In this document: positions 48,372 to 57,781 of the stretch, piece after piece
How positions within the stretch are numbered: position 1 is the stretch's first letter
How the letters are laid out: each line of letters starts with the position of its first letter
Source: JACQHM01 sp964535215
GTDB taxonomy: Bacteria; Methylomirabilota; Methylomirabilia; Methylomirabilales; JACQHM01
DNA length: 64,000 nucleotides
Direction of reading: 5' to 3'
Assembly: GCA_964535215.1 (NCBI GenBank)
Contig: CAZHST010000018.1
Coordinates: 5,626-69,625, forward strand
Notes under the pieces: generated by a model
What the model was told of the DNA's origin: nothing
The model's input: only the letters and a program-made list of their open reading frames with translations
The model's database searches: none
Program-made: the position numbers and the translations under genes

Positions 48372-49484
48372 ATGGGCGAGCCCGCCGCCTCGGACCTGAA
48401 GAAGACCCCCTTGAACCCGGTTCACCGGCGGATGGGGGCGAAGATGGTCCCCTTCGCCGGCTGGGAGATGCCGCTCCAGTACACGAGCATCCTTGACGAG
48501 CACCGGGCGGTCAGGACGAAGGCCGGCCTCTTCGACATCTCCCACATGGGGGAGATCGAGCTTCAGGGGAAAGACGCCTTGCGGGTTGTCCAGTATCTCA
48601 TCACGAACGATGCCTCCCGGCTCGCCATCGGCCAGGTCCAGTATGCGGCCATGTGCTACGAGGATGGTACCTTCGTGGATGACCTGACCGTCTACCGCCT
48701 GGCCGAGGATCGCTTCATGCTCACCGTGAACGCCGCCAACACTGCCAAAGATCATGCGTGGATCCTCTCCCACGGGAGCGGGGATGTCACGGTCAAAAAC
48801 AGAAGTGACGAGATAGCCCTCCTGGCCCTCCAGGGACCAAACGCTTTAGCCATCCTCCAGCGGCTCACCCCTTTAGACCTTTCGACCCTTCGGTACTACT
48901 GGTTCGCCCAAGGGTCGGTCATGGGACTCCCGGCCCTGATCTCCAGGACCGGCTACACCGGCGAGGATGGCTTCGAGATCTACCTTCAGGCCGACCAGGC
49001 GGAGCCGGTGTGGGAGAGGATCCTGGAGGTGGGGAAGGATTTGGGCGTCCAGCCCGTCGGCCTGGGGGCCCGGGACACCCTCCGTCTGGAGGCGAGGATG
49101 GCCCTCTACGGCAACGATATTGATGACCGGCACACGGTCCTGGAGGCGGATCTTGGCTGGATCGTCAAGTTCGACAAGGGGGAGTTCATCGGGCGGGAGG
49201 CGCTCCTGAAACAACACCGGGAAGGGATCAAGAGGAAGCTGGTCGGCTTCGAGATGGTAGGGAGGGGGATCGCCAGGCCGCACTACAAGATCCTCTCAAA
49301 GGAGGGGAGGGAGATCGGGGAGGTGACCAGCGGAGGGCCCTCGCCGACCCTGGAGAGGAACATTGGCCTGGGCTACGTTTCCATTGAGCATGCGGGTATC
49401 GGGACCGAGCTGGACATCCTGATCCGGGACCATCCCGTCGCCGCCCGGGTCGTCCCCACCCCCTTCTACAAGCGGAAGCGGTAA
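48372..49484 (+). CDS. gcvT: glycine cleavage system T protein (aminomethyltransferase)
   Basis: A 370-residue tetrahydrofolate-dependent aminomethyltransferase: PLNPVHRRMGAKMVPFAGWE at the start, DISHMGEIELQG near 55, the folate-binding region RTGYTGEDGFEIY near 195 and GLGARDTLRLEARM near 235. It transfers the methylene group of glycine from lipoyl-GcvH to tetrahydrofolate and frees ammonia. It is the first gene of gcvT-gcvH-gcvPA-gcvPB. Confidence 0.97.
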   Translation: MGEPAASDLKKTPLNPVHRRMGAKMVPFAGWEMPLQYTSILDEHRAVRTKAGLFDISHMGEIELQGKDALRVVQYLITNDASRLAIGQVQYAAMCYEDGTFVDDLTVYRLAEDRFMLTVNAANTAKDHAWILSHGSGDVTVKNRSDEIALLALQGPNALAILQRLTPLDLSTLRYYWFAQGSVMGLPALISRTGYTGEDGFEIYLQADQAEPVWERILEVGKDLGVQPVGLGARDTLRLEARMALYGNDIDDRHTVLEADLGWIVKFDKGEFIGREALLKQHREGIKRKLVGFEMVGRGIARPHYKILSKEGREIGEVTSGGPSPTLERNIGLGYVSIEHAGIGTELDILIRDHPVAARVVPTPFYKRKR

Positions 49485-49497
49485 GAGGAGGGTCTCA

Positions 49498-49887
49498 ATG
49501 TATCCCGAGGGTCTAAGGTATACCAAGGAGCATGAGTGGATCCAGGTGGAGGGAGATCAGGGGAGGGTCGGGATCACCCACTACGCCCAGGAGCAGCTCG
49601 GGGACGTGGTCTTTGTGGAACTTCCTCCGGTCGGGAAGCTCCTCCGCCAGATGGAGCCCTTCGGCGTTGTGGAGTCGGTCAAAGCGGTCTCTGATCTCTA
49701 CAGTCCGGTGAGCGGTGAGGTGGTCGAGGTGAATCAGGAGCTTCTGCGGAAGCCGGAGCTGATCAACCAGGACCCTTACGGGGGAGGCTGGATGCTCGTC
49801 GTGAAGATCAAGGACCCGAAGGAGCTGGAGACCCTCATGACCGCCGACCAGTACCAGGCCTACCTCCAGGCTGAGGGGGGACGCTAA
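49498..49887 (+). CDS. gcvH: glycine cleavage system H protein
   Basis: A 129-residue lipoyl carrier. The lipoylated Lys lies in VVESVKAVSDLY near residue 64, and KEHEWIQVEG opens the domain. It shuttles the aminomethyl group between the P, T and L proteins. It ends directly before the gcvPA start with no intervening base. The L protein (lipoamide dehydrogenase) is not in the window. Confidence 0.97.
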   Translation: MYPEGLRYTKEHEWIQVEGDQGRVGITHYAQEQLGDVVFVELPPVGKLLRQMEPFGVVESVKAVSDLYSPVSGEVVEVNQELLRKPELINQDPYGGGWMLVVKIKDPKELETLMTADQYQAYLQAEGGR

Positions 49888-51237
49888 ATGCGCTACATCC
49901 CCAACACCGATGCCGACTGCCAGGCGATGCTGGAGAGGATCGGGGTCCGATCCGTCGAGGAGCTGTTCGCCGACATCCCGAGGAAGGTGCGGCTCCGGCG
50001 GGCCCTGAACCTCCCCCCGCCCATGAGCGAGGCGGAGCTTGTCCGCCATCTCCGTTCCCTGGCGGTCAAGAACGCCGACGTGGACCGCTATCCCTGCTTC
50101 CTGGGGGCAGGGGCCTACAACCACTTCATCCCGGCCGCTGTCTCGCACCTAATCTCCCGGGGGGAGTTCTTGACCTCGTACACCCCCTATCAGCCCGAGG
50201 TGGCCCAGGGGATCCTCCAGGCCATCTACGAGTATCAGACCTTGATCTGTCAGCTGACGGGGATGGAGGTGGCCAACGCCTCGATGTACGACGGGGCCTC
50301 CAGTCTGGCCGAGGCCATCCTCATGGCCCACCGGGTGAACGGCCGAAGCCGGATCCTGATCTCCCGGGCCCTCCACCCCGAGTGGCGGCAGGTCGTCAAG
50401 ACCTACACAGGGACGCTTGGCCTCCAGCTCCAGGAGCTCCCCTTCACCGACAAGGGGACGACGGATCTTCGCAAGGCGAAGACCCTCCTCTCCGAGGAAA
50501 CCTGCTGCCTCGTCCTCCAGAACCCGAACTTCTTCGGCACCGTGGAGATGCTGGAGGACTTCGCGGAAGCCGCCAGGGCGAAAGGGGCCTTCTTCATCAC
50601 CGCCATCGCCGAGCCGGTTTCCTTGGGGCTCTTGAAGCCCCCGGGGGAGGTTGGGGCGGACATCGTTGTGGGCGAGGGGCAGGCCTTTGGAAGCCCTTTA
50701 AACTTCGGTGGCCCCTACCTTGGCCTCTTTGCGACACGAGAGGCCTATGTCCGGAGCATGCCGGGGCGGCTCTGCGGGCAGACGGTGGACCGGGACGGAA
50801 AGGTCGGCTACGTCCTCACCCTCTCGACCCGGGAGCAGCACATCCGGAGGGAGAAGGCGACCTCCAACATCTGCACGAACGAGGGGCTCGTGGCCCTGGC
50901 GGCCACCATCTCCCTCGCCCTCCTGGGCAAGCACGGCCTCCGGGAGATGGCCCTCCAGAACCTCTGGAAGGCCACCTACGCCAAGGAGGCCATTGCCACG
51001 CTAAAAGGGTACACGCTTCGGTTCCGGGGTCCGACCTTCAACGAGTTCGTCGTCCAGGTTAAGAGGCGAAAGCCGTCAGAGGTGAACAGGACCCTGCTGC
51101 GAAAAGGGATCATCGGGGGGCTCGAGCTCGGTCGTTTCTATCCTGATCTTGCCGACTGTCTCCTGTTCGCCGTCACGGAGGAGAACAGCCGGGGGGAGAT
51201 CGAGACCCTGGTCAAGGCCTTGGGGGAGATCCGATGA
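49888..51237 (+). CDS. gcvPA: glycine dehydrogenase (decarboxylating) subunit 1
   Basis: A 449-residue N-terminal half of the two-subunit P protein: RYIPNTDADCQAMLERIGV at the start, FLGAGAYNHFIPAAVSHL near 72, SYTPYQPEVAQGILQAIYEY near 98 and GEGQAFGSPLNFGGPYLG near 260. With GcvPB it decarboxylates glycine. Its ATG immediately follows the gcvH stop and its end overlaps gcvPB by 4 nt. Confidence 0.97.
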   Translation: MRYIPNTDADCQAMLERIGVRSVEELFADIPRKVRLRRALNLPPPMSEAELVRHLRSLAVKNADVDRYPCFLGAGAYNHFIPAAVSHLISRGEFLTSYTPYQPEVAQGILQAIYEYQTLICQLTGMEVANASMYDGASSLAEAILMAHRVNGRSRILISRALHPEWRQVVKTYTGTLGLQLQELPFTDKGTTDLRKAKTLLSEETCCLVLQNPNFFGTVEMLEDFAEAARAKGAFFITAIAEPVSLGLLKPPGEVGADIVVGEGQAFGSPLNFGGPYLGLFATREAYVRSMPGRLCGQTVDRDGKVGYVLTLSTREQHIRREKATSNICTNEGLVALAATISLALLGKHGLREMALQNLWKATYAKEAIATLKGYTLRFRGPTFNEFVVQVKRRKPSEVNRTLLRKGIIGGLELGRFYPDLADCLLFAVTEENSRGEIETLVKALGEIR

Positions 51238-52724
51238 AGGAGACCGTGGGCTGTCGAGGGCTCCAGTTCAACGAGCCCCTGCTCTTCGAGCAGGGGTCCA
51301 AGGGAAGGGGAGGGGTCTCCCTCCCACCCCCGGATGTGCCGACGAGGCGCCCGGAACGCTTGATCCCCAAGAAGGCCCTCCGGGATGAGATCGAAGGGTT
51401 TCCCGAGCTGTCCGAGCCCGAGGTGATCCGCCACTTCACCCGCCTCTCCCAGTGGAACTACGGGATTGACCTGGGCTTTTACCCCTTAGGCTCCTGTACC
51501 ATGAAGTACAACCCCCGGGTGAACGAGGACCTGGCCCGCCTCCCCGGCTTCGCCAAACTTCACCCGTACACGCCCGAGGCCCTCGCCCAGGGGGCCCTCC
51601 AGCTCATGTGGGAGCTGGAGCAGTACTTGGCCGAGATCAGCGGGATGGACCGGGTGACCCTCCAGCCGGCGGCGGGGGCCCATGGGGAGCTGACGGGTCT
51701 CCTGATGATCCGGGCGTATCTGGCGTCCCAGGGGAACCCCCGGCGGAAGGTCCTGGTCCCCGACTCGGCCCACGGGACCAACCCGGCCTCCTCGACCCTC
51801 TGCGGCTACCAGGTGGTCTCGCTCAAGTCCGGCCCGAAAGGGATCGTCGAGCCTTCGACCGTTGCCCAGGCGATGGATGAAGAGGTCGCCTGTCTCATGA
51901 TCACCAACCCGAACACCCTGGGCCTCTTCGAGGAGCACATCCTGGAGATCTGTGAGATCGTTCATAAGAAAGGGGGCCAGGTCTACTGTGACGGGGCGAA
52001 CCTGAACGCCCTCTTAGGGATCGCCCGGCCCGGGGACATGGGGGTTGATGCCCTCCAGTTTAACCTCCACAAGACCTTCTCCACCCCTCATGGCGGGGGA
52101 GGACCAGGGGCGGGCCCCGTCGGGATCAAGGCGCATCTGGCCCCCTTTCGGCCGGTCCCGACGGTGGAGCGGAAGGGGGACCACTTCTACCTGAACTACG
52201 ACCTCCCCCGGAGCATCGGGAAGGTCAGGAGCTTCTACGGCAACTTCGGGACCCTGGTCCGGGCCTACGCCTATATCCGCTCGATGGGGCCTTCGGGCCT
52301 CCGGCGGGTGGCCGAGACGGCTGTGGTCAACGCGAACTATCTTTTAAGCCAACTGAAAGGGACCTACCACCTCCCCTACGACCGCTTCTGCAAGCACGAG
52401 GTGATCTTCACCGACGCCTACCAGCAGCCGTACGGGATAAGCACCATGGACATTGCCAAGAGGCTCATTGACTATGGCTTCCACCCACCCACGATCTACT
52501 TCCCGTTGATCGTCAAAGGGGCGCTCATGATCGAGCCGACGGAGACCGAATCCAAGGAGACGCTGGACCGATTCATCGAGGCGATGAGGCAGATCGCCCG
52601 GGAGGCCAAGGAGAACCCGGACCTCCTCCACAAAGCGCCCCACAACACCAGGGTCACCCGCCTAGACGAGGTGAGGGCGGCCAGGCAGCCCAACTTGCGG
52701 TGGCGGCCCGCGTCCGGGGGGTAG
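51234..52724 (+). CDS. gcvPB: glycine dehydrogenase (decarboxylating) subunit 2
   Basis: A 496-residue PLP-dependent subunit. The PLP lysine is in NLHKTFSTPHGGGGPGAG near residue 280; GFYPLGSCTMKYNPRVNE near 80 and DSAHGTNPAS near 180 are typical. It performs glycine decarboxylation with GcvPA. The C-terminal tail beyond residue 470 is basic and variable. Cas6 follows after 30 nt, perhaps by chance read-through. Confidence 0.97.
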   Translation: MKETVGCRGLQFNEPLLFEQGSKGRGGVSLPPPDVPTRRPERLIPKKALRDEIEGFPELSEPEVIRHFTRLSQWNYGIDLGFYPLGSCTMKYNPRVNEDLARLPGFAKLHPYTPEALAQGALQLMWELEQYLAEISGMDRVTLQPAAGAHGELTGLLMIRAYLASQGNPRRKVLVPDSAHGTNPASSTLCGYQVVSLKSGPKGIVEPSTVAQAMDEEVACLMITNPNTLGLFEEHILEICEIVHKKGGQVYCDGANLNALLGIARPGDMGVDALQFNLHKTFSTPHGGGGPGAGPVGIKAHLAPFRPVPTVERKGDHFYLNYDLPRSIGKVRSFYGNFGTLVRAYAYIRSMGPSGLRRVAETAVVNANYLLSQLKGTYHLPYDRFCKHEVIFTDAYQQPYGISTMDIAKRLIDYGFHPPTIYFPLIVKGALMIEPTETESKETLDRFIEAMRQIAREAKENPDLLHKAPHNTRVTRLDEVRAARQPNLRWRPASGG

Positions 52725-52754
52725 CCGAGAGCCCCGGACCTTGGATGGCTGATC

Positions 52755-53786
52755 GTGGAAGAGCGCATCGCCCTCTCCCGTTACCGGTTCAGGCTGGAGG
52801 CGTTGGAAGCGCTGGGGCTGCCTGAGTACCTGGGCTCGACCCTCCGGGGTGGGTTTGGTGCCATCTTCCGAAAGCTGGCCTGCCCGGGGAGCCGCCTGCG
52901 GGGGAACGAGTGCCCTCTCCCTCAGCAGTGCCCCTACCACCTGATCTTCGAGCCTTCCCCCCCGCCCGAGGCCCCCGCCCTCCGGAACCTCGACGAGATC
53001 CCCCGCCCCTTCGTGATTGTCCCGCCTGCCGTTTCAGAACGCGTCTACCAAGCCGGTGCAGCCTTCAGCTTCGACCTGACCCTGATCGGCAAGGCCATCC
53101 CCTTCCTCCCCTACTTCATCGTGGCCTTTAAAGAGTTGGGGAACCAGGGCTTAGGGCGGGAGCGGAAGAAGTTCCGGCTCAACCGGATTGACTTAGTTGA
53201 TCCTCGCTCTGACCGGGCAGAGCCGATCTACACCGCGGAGGAGGAGCTGGTCAGGACGCGGGAGGTGAAGGTCACGCTGGCCGACTGCCGGGACCTGGCC
53301 CCTTCGCTCCTGACCGAGGGCGATCCGGCGAGCCTCAGGCTGCTCTTCCTCACCCCGACTCGGCTAAAGCACCAGGGCCACCTGGTGGACATACCAGAGT
53401 TCCACATTGTATTCCGAACGCTTCTGCGCCGCCTCTCCTCCTTGGCCCTCTTCCACTGCGGGGTCAGGCTCGACGTGGACTACCGGGGTCTGATCGCCCA
53501 GGCCCAAACGGTTCAGCTCATCCAGAACGGGACGAAATGGGTAGACTGGGCCCGGTATTCCTCACGGCAAAAGGAGCGGATGCTCTTTGGCGGCTTGGTC
53601 GGCCAGGCAGCCTATACCGGGGATTTCAGGCCATTTCTCCCCTATCTCCTCTTCGGCCAGTGGACCCACGTGGGGAAGAACACCACGTTTGGGCTCGGAC
53701 GGTATACGATCCTTGCCCCTCACTCTTGCCCTCTCCCCGACGGGGAGAGGGATGGGGTGAGGGGGTGCTCCTCGGGAGGCGAATAA
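52755..53786 (+). CDS. cas6: CRISPR-associated endoribonuclease Cas6-like protein
   Basis: A 343-residue RAMP-type protein. The N-terminal YLGSTLRGGFGAIFRKLACP and cysteine set CPLPQQCPYH, and the C-terminal glycine-rich loop GKNTTFGLGRYTIL, match the Cas6 branch with a Cas6_C domain. It would cut precursor crRNA at repeats. It starts at GTG. The last 20 residues are encoded by an intergenic-type hairpin repeat (53729-53751), so the functional protein may end near residue 322. GC content is like the chromosome, unlike the cas operon further on. Confidence 0.85.
   Translation: MEERIALSRYRFRLEALEALGLPEYLGSTLRGGFGAIFRKLACPGSRLRGNECPLPQQCPYHLIFEPSPPPEAPALRNLDEIPRPFVIVPPAVSERVYQAGAAFSFDLTLIGKAIPFLPYFIVAFKELGNQGLGRERKKFRLNRIDLVDPRSDRAEPIYTAEEELVRTREVKVTLADCRDLAPSLLTEGDPASLRLLFLTPTRLKHQGHLVDIPEFHIVFRTLLRRLSSLALFHCGVRLDVDYRGLIAQAQTVQLIQNGTKWVDWARYSSRQKERMLFGGLVGQAAYTGDFRPFLPYLLFGQWTHVGKNTTFGLGRYTILAPHSCPLPDGERDGVRGCSSGGE
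53729..53751. repeat. CCCTCTCCCC hairpin repeat inside the cas6 3' end
   Basis: CCCTCTCCCC, a 3-base loop and GGGGAGAGGG form a perfect 10-bp stem followed by GATGGGGTGAGGG. This is the common intergenic CCCTCTCCCC-type element, read through in frame as the last residues of Cas6. Confidence 0.6.
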
Positions 53787-54823
53787 TGCCCAGGGGCGAT
53801 CAGGTCATCCGGCAGTGGAAGCTGCTCTGGTTGTTAGAGTCCCGGCGGGGCCGCACCCTTAAAGAATTGGCTCAGGAGCTGGGGTGTTGTGCCAGGACCG
53901 TCATCCGGGACCTCGACCACCTCCAGCAGGTCGGGTTTCCCCTCTATGACGAGCGGGAAGGGAAGCGGAAGCGGTGGAGACTCCTCGAAGCCGGGTTCCG
54001 GCCCCCCTTCCCCTTTACCCTGACAGAACTTATGGCTTTGTCGTTCAGCCGCTCCCTGGTCAAGCCCCTGGATGGCACCCTCCTGCACGCCTCCTTAGAA
54101 GCCTTCTTTGACAAGCTCCACACCCTCCTCCCCGAACCGGCCCACGTCCTCTTGAGTCAACTTCAGAAAACGATGGCAGCCGGGCGCATCCCCTTGAAAG
54201 ATTGTGCTCCCATTCAGCCCGTGATCGAGGCTGTCACCCAAGCCCGGCTGGGGGGGAGGACGCTGGAGATCACCTACCACTCCTTCAGCCGGAATGAGGT
54301 CAGCACCCGGCGGATTGATCCCTACCATCTCTGGTACCACCAGGGGGGGTTCTACGTCATCGCCTACGACCACCTACGGCGGGAGGTCCGAATCTTCGCC
54401 CTCGAACGGATCAAGGCCCTTCGGGAGACGGAAGAGACGTTTGCCTCCCCTTCCAGCTTCGATGTCGAGGCCTACATGCGGGAGAGCTTCGGCCTCCTGC
54501 GAGGAGGCCCGGCGGTCCCGGTGAAGGTCAAGTTCTCGAAAGCATGGGCCCGGTGGATCGCGGAACGCCGCTGGCACCCCAGCCAGCAGCTCGAACGGCT
54601 CCCCGGCGGGGAGCTGGTCTTGAGCCTAGAGGTCGCGGTCACCGACGACCTCAAGCGCTGGATCTTAAGCTTTGGCCGGGAGGCCGAGGTGGTCGAGCCC
54701 GTCGCATTGCGGGAAGCGGTCCGGGCCGAGGCCCAGGCCCTCCTGGAGCAGATGGAGATCGAAGACCTGGCCCGTGAACTTTCTGCGCTTCAACTGACCC
54801 TCCCTGTCATGGTTGGGGGGTAG
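53786..54823 (+). CDS. WYL-domain transcriptional regulator (first)
   Basis: A 345-residue regulator: N-terminal winged helix (TLKELAQELGCCARTVIRDL), a WYL domain around residues 150-220 (ITYHSFSRNEVSTRRIDPYH; GFYVIAYDHLRREVRIFALE) and a C-terminal WCX domain. WYL proteins often control defence systems, sensing nucleotides or nucleic acid. Start and cas6 stop share a base (TAATG), so it is co-translated with cas6. Confidence 0.9.
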   Translation: MPRGDQVIRQWKLLWLLESRRGRTLKELAQELGCCARTVIRDLDHLQQVGFPLYDEREGKRKRWRLLEAGFRPPFPFTLTELMALSFSRSLVKPLDGTLLHASLEAFFDKLHTLLPEPAHVLLSQLQKTMAAGRIPLKDCAPIQPVIEAVTQARLGGRTLEITYHSFSRNEVSTRRIDPYHLWYHQGGFYVIAYDHLRREVRIFALERIKALRETEETFASPSSFDVEAYMRESFGLLRGGPAVPVKVKFSKAWARWIAERRWHPSQQLERLPGGELVLSLEVAVTDDLKRWILSFGREAEVVEPVALREAVRAEAQALLEQMEIEDLARELSALQLTLPVMVGG

Positions 54824-54837
54824 AATCGGGGGCACCT

Positions 54838-55047
54838 GTGAGGATTGAATACTCGCCTGATGCGGATGTGTTGACGATTCAACTGCGAGAGGGAAAGCCC
54901 TCCGACTCCAGAGACATCGCTGAAGGGATCATCGTGCACCTCTCGGCCAAGGGGCAACCCCTGGAGATCGAGATCCTCGATGCCTCCAAAGTGGTGCAGA
55001 AAAAGGACATCGAGATCTCGCTGGAAGCGCTCTTCTCCGCCGTGTGA
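54838..55047 (+). CDS. DUF2283 protein
   Basis: A 69-residue protein with the DUF2283 pattern: EYSPDADVLTIQLREGKP, DIAEGIIVHLSAKGQPLEIE and ILDAS. Function unknown; such genes often follow a small toxin-like gene, as at 63073. It starts at GTG, 14 nt after the WYL gene. Confidence 0.8.
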   Translation: MRIEYSPDADVLTIQLREGKPSDSRDIAEGIIVHLSAKGQPLEIEILDASKVVQKKDIEISLEALFSAV

Positions 55048-55219
55048 GCTTTGGGGTCAGCGTGGCGCCGTCCGACTTGAGAAACTGGCGTTCAGCTTTA
55101 TGCCCCTGGGTGAGGAGGTCCGGGCCTGGAAGTTCCTGCTGGACAGGCGCTTCGAGCCAGTGAGGGAGGAGAGAGATCGGGTGGTGGAGGAGTGGGGTGG
55201 GTTAGAAAAGAGGTAGTCA

Positions 55220-55283
55220 GTCTACTATGTGGTAGACCGAACCGAAATTAGCGCTTGACTGATCGCTACTTTGTACCTACCTT
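55220..55283 (+). promoter_or_regulatory. inverted repeat and possible promoter before the second WYL gene
   Basis: GTCTAC-TATGTG-GTAGAC (55220-55237) is a 6-bp-arm dyad, followed by TTGACT (55255-55260), 17 bp and TACCTT (55278-55283). It lies where GC content drops and may be the WYL-controlled promoter of the cas operon. The preceding 170 bases hold a short frame (to 55216) that I do not trust as a gene. Confidence 0.35.
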
Positions 55284-55312
55284 GATGACAGACCTTCAAA
55301 GGAGAATGATCT

Positions 55313-56287
55313 GTGACCTCAGGTAATCACCGTATCGCTCGCTTGATCCGCATGGCGTCAGAGATCAAGACCAATCCACAGCAGACCCCACCTGCCCTCA
55401 TCAGGGCACTGGGCATCTCGAAGCCGCAGTTTTACAAAGACAAGAGGGAGCTAGAGAAGCTGGGGTTTTGCTTCCGGTATGATCGCAGCCAGAGGTGCTT
55501 TGTCATCGAGAACGACCCCTACATTCCGGTCTATGACCTAACGTTGACCGAAACCTTTGCGTTGGTGATGGCGGTCCGACAGTTATCAGCCGCCAGGGAT
55601 TTTATCCTCACCTTCGATGCCCTCAACGCGATTAGAAAGATCGTCTCCAATTCCCCACAGGATCAGCGGGAGTTTCTCCGCTCCTCCTTGGATGATGTGG
55701 TGCTGAAGCAAGGGTTTGGCTGTGATAGTAAGGTACTGGCCGATCTTCAAAAGGCAGCCATAGAGGGACGGCGAGTTTCGATTCTCTATGACCTGTACAG
55801 CGAGGGTGGCCTGAAGGAGTATACGTTGGACCCGTACCAAATCTACTTTAAGCGGCGAGCCTTGTATCTCGATGCCTATTCGGTGGAAGAGAAGAGCTAT
55901 CGAGTCTATCGGGTGAATCGCATCAAACAGGTAAGGCTCCTTCCGATGATTGTTCCAAGGCGGTCAGACTACTCCTTTGCCGAGCGTCACCGGAACAGCT
56001 TCAGTGTTTTCGTTGGTAACAGGGTGGAGAAAGTCAGAGTCCGGTTCAGCAAGCGGATCGCTCCTTACATCAAGGAAACTTGCTGGCACCTATCCCAGAA
56101 GATCACCGAGCTAAAGGATGGTTCCATCCTTTTCGAGGTCGAAGTCAGTGAACCCAGAGAAGTAGGGTGGTGGGTCATGCAGTGGGGCGAGGAAGCGGAG
56201 GTTCTGGAACCCCAGAGCCTCAGAGAGATGATCGCAAGCAGTGCTCAGCGAATGATGCGCATGTATCACGGTGAGCAAGCCCGGTAG
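55313..56287 (+). CDS. WYL-domain transcriptional regulator (second)
   Basis: A 324-residue regulator distantly related to the first WYL protein: helix-turn-helix (PALIRALGISKPQFYKDKRE), WYL domain (RVSILYDLYSEG; RRALYLDAYSVEEKSYRVYR) and C-terminal WCX domain. It directly precedes the cas operon, and its codon use and lower GC match that operon, so it is the likely CRISPR regulator. Start GTG with AAAGGAGAATG upstream. Confidence 0.88.
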   Translation: MTSGNHRIARLIRMASEIKTNPQQTPPALIRALGISKPQFYKDKRELEKLGFCFRYDRSQRCFVIENDPYIPVYDLTLTETFALVMAVRQLSAARDFILTFDALNAIRKIVSNSPQDQREFLRSSLDDVVLKQGFGCDSKVLADLQKAAIEGRRVSILYDLYSEGGLKEYTLDPYQIYFKRRALYLDAYSVEEKSYRVYRVNRIKQVRLLPMIVPRRSDYSFAERHRNSFSVFVGNRVEKVRVRFSKRIAPYIKETCWHLSQKITELKDGSILFEVEVSEPREVGWWVMQWGEEAEVLEPQSLREMIASSAQRMMRMYHGEQAR

Positions 56288-56335
56288 AGATACGATCCGT
56301 AGTCGAGGCGAGGTGATGTAGAAGGAGGGAGAAGT

Positions 56336-56689
56336 ATGGTTACGTCTGAAGGGAAGCGATCTATGGTTACAGAAGAAGAGGCTCTTCGACGGGTTGGAGA
56401 CTATCTGCGAGACCTCTTCGAGGTTGAAGTCATCTATGACGTCACTGATAAGATCGCGAGAGCCCGTTCCGTCAGTGATCTTCTGGAAGGCTTATACTCT
56501 GCGCTTCGTCTTAAGGAAAAACTCAAACAGGAAAAGGAACGGCAGAATCAATCTGTCTACATTCCGGGCCCGCAAGATATCGAAGCCGTCCGAAAACTTG
56601 CGGAAGCGCCTGAGCCGGGATTGCGGTTGGTCAGCCGCTACATCGCGTGCCTTGCGATGGCCTATCGACCTGAAAGAAAGGAGGAGTGA
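56336..56689 (+). CDS. small CRISPR-associated protein, Csa5-like
   Basis: A 117-residue helical protein (VTDKIARARSVSDLLEGLYS; GLRLVSRYIACLAMAYRPER). By size, helical content and place directly before cas7 it fits the type I-A small subunit Csa5, which sits in the Cascade belly. No motif is decisive. It overlaps the GTG that precedes cas7; cas7 itself starts at the ATG three bases on. Confidence 0.65.
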   Translation: MVTSEGKRSMVTEEEALRRVGDYLRDLFEVEVIYDVTDKIARARSVSDLLEGLYSALRLKEKLKQEKERQNQSVYIPGPQDIEAVRKLAEAPEPGLRLVSRYIACLAMAYRPERKEE

Positions 56690-56691
56690 CA

Positions 56692-57771
56692 ATGTTCTTG
56701 AGAATTGCTGGGCGAATCACGATTAATGCTGCGTCACTGAATACCCAAGGTGGGGCCGGAACGAACTACATCGAGATGACTAAAGTTCCGGTGGTGGTAA
56801 GAACCGATTCAGGGAACCATCGAGTAGTGGAGGTTCCGGCGATCTCCGGGAACATGATCCGCCACTGCCACTTCGTGGGGTTTCTGGAGGAATTTCGGCA
56901 GACGAACTTTGGGAGAAAACTTACTCTTGAAGCTTGGCGAGGCGATGTCGCACTACGCTTCGCTCCCAACCAGGAGCGTGTGAAAAGTGCGGTTCAGAAT
57001 GAGCAAAACAACTATCAGTTGGTAGATCTCACCCAGTCTGAGGAAGCAACGATCCAAGCCTTGGCAGACGCCGATCTTTACGGCTTCTTGGTGACTGCCA
57101 AACGTAACTTTAGGAGAACTTCACTTTTAGGGTTCTCTTTCCTGCTTCCAGCGGAGGAGACGGTTGAAGAAGTCGAGGTCAAAAGTGTTGTTCACAACCG
57201 AGTGGTTGTAGACCCGGCGGGTATGGTTGACCCCACTGCGATGATTCCATTTAAAAGGGAATACTCGTCGGCCGTTTACGGCTTCTCGGCTTTCCTCGAC
57301 CTCAAATACGTTGGCCGCTCCTTGGCCGATAGGGCCAAAAAGCCGGTGGACCAGAATGAACGAAAGGAACGAGCCCGTGCCGCTGTGCTCGGATTCGTGC
57401 ACCTACTTTCTGGGCGGGCTGGGGCAGGGTTGGCCCGAGGACTGCCGGTGAGCCGAGTGGATTCACTCCTCGTTGCGGCCTCGGATCAGCCGATTCCGCT
57501 TCTTGTGAATGGCTACTATCGGGATTATGTGCAGGAATCCCAATCGCTCCTTTCAAGCTATGCGAACTTGGCCAATGCCGACATTAAGCTTCACGGGTAT
57601 CCCAAAGGTATTGTGCTGGAGGAACCTGAGAAACCAGAGAAAGAACTGGAGCAAGAACCAGAGCGACCACAGGGGAGACTCCAAATACAGGGCTATGACC
57701 ACTGGGTGGATCTGTTAAAGGCGGTCGCATACGATGTCACAACCGCTAAAGAATTCTCAGACCAATCTTGA
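56692..57771 (+). CDS. cas7: Cas7 backbone subunit (Csa2/DevR family)
   Basis: A 359-residue RAMP protein. RIAGRITINAASLNTQGG at the start, VVVRTDSGNHRVVEVPAISG and NMIRHCHFVGFLEEF are the marks of the Csa2/DevR Cas7 family. Repeated subunits bind the crRNA along Cascade. AAGGAGG lies seven bases before the ATG at 56692. A Glu/Pro-rich stretch near residue 310 is unusual. Confidence 0.92.
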   Translation: MFLRIAGRITINAASLNTQGGAGTNYIEMTKVPVVVRTDSGNHRVVEVPAISGNMIRHCHFVGFLEEFRQTNFGRKLTLEAWRGDVALRFAPNQERVKSAVQNEQNNYQLVDLTQSEEATIQALADADLYGFLVTAKRNFRRTSLLGFSFLLPAEETVEEVEVKSVVHNRVVVDPAGMVDPTAMIPFKREYSSAVYGFSAFLDLKYVGRSLADRAKKPVDQNERKERARAAVLGFVHLLSGRAGAGLARGLPVSRVDSLLVAASDQPIPLLVNGYYRDYVQESQSLLSSYANLANADIKLHGYPKGIVLEEPEKPEKELEQEPERPQGRLQIQGYDHWVDLLKAVAYDVTTAKEFSDQS

Positions 57772-57781
57772 GGGAAACTCG

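Noticed and set aside
54980..55216. Small gene overlapping DUF2283
   Set aside because: Its first third is out-of-frame DUF2283; the remainder shows no family and no start signal.
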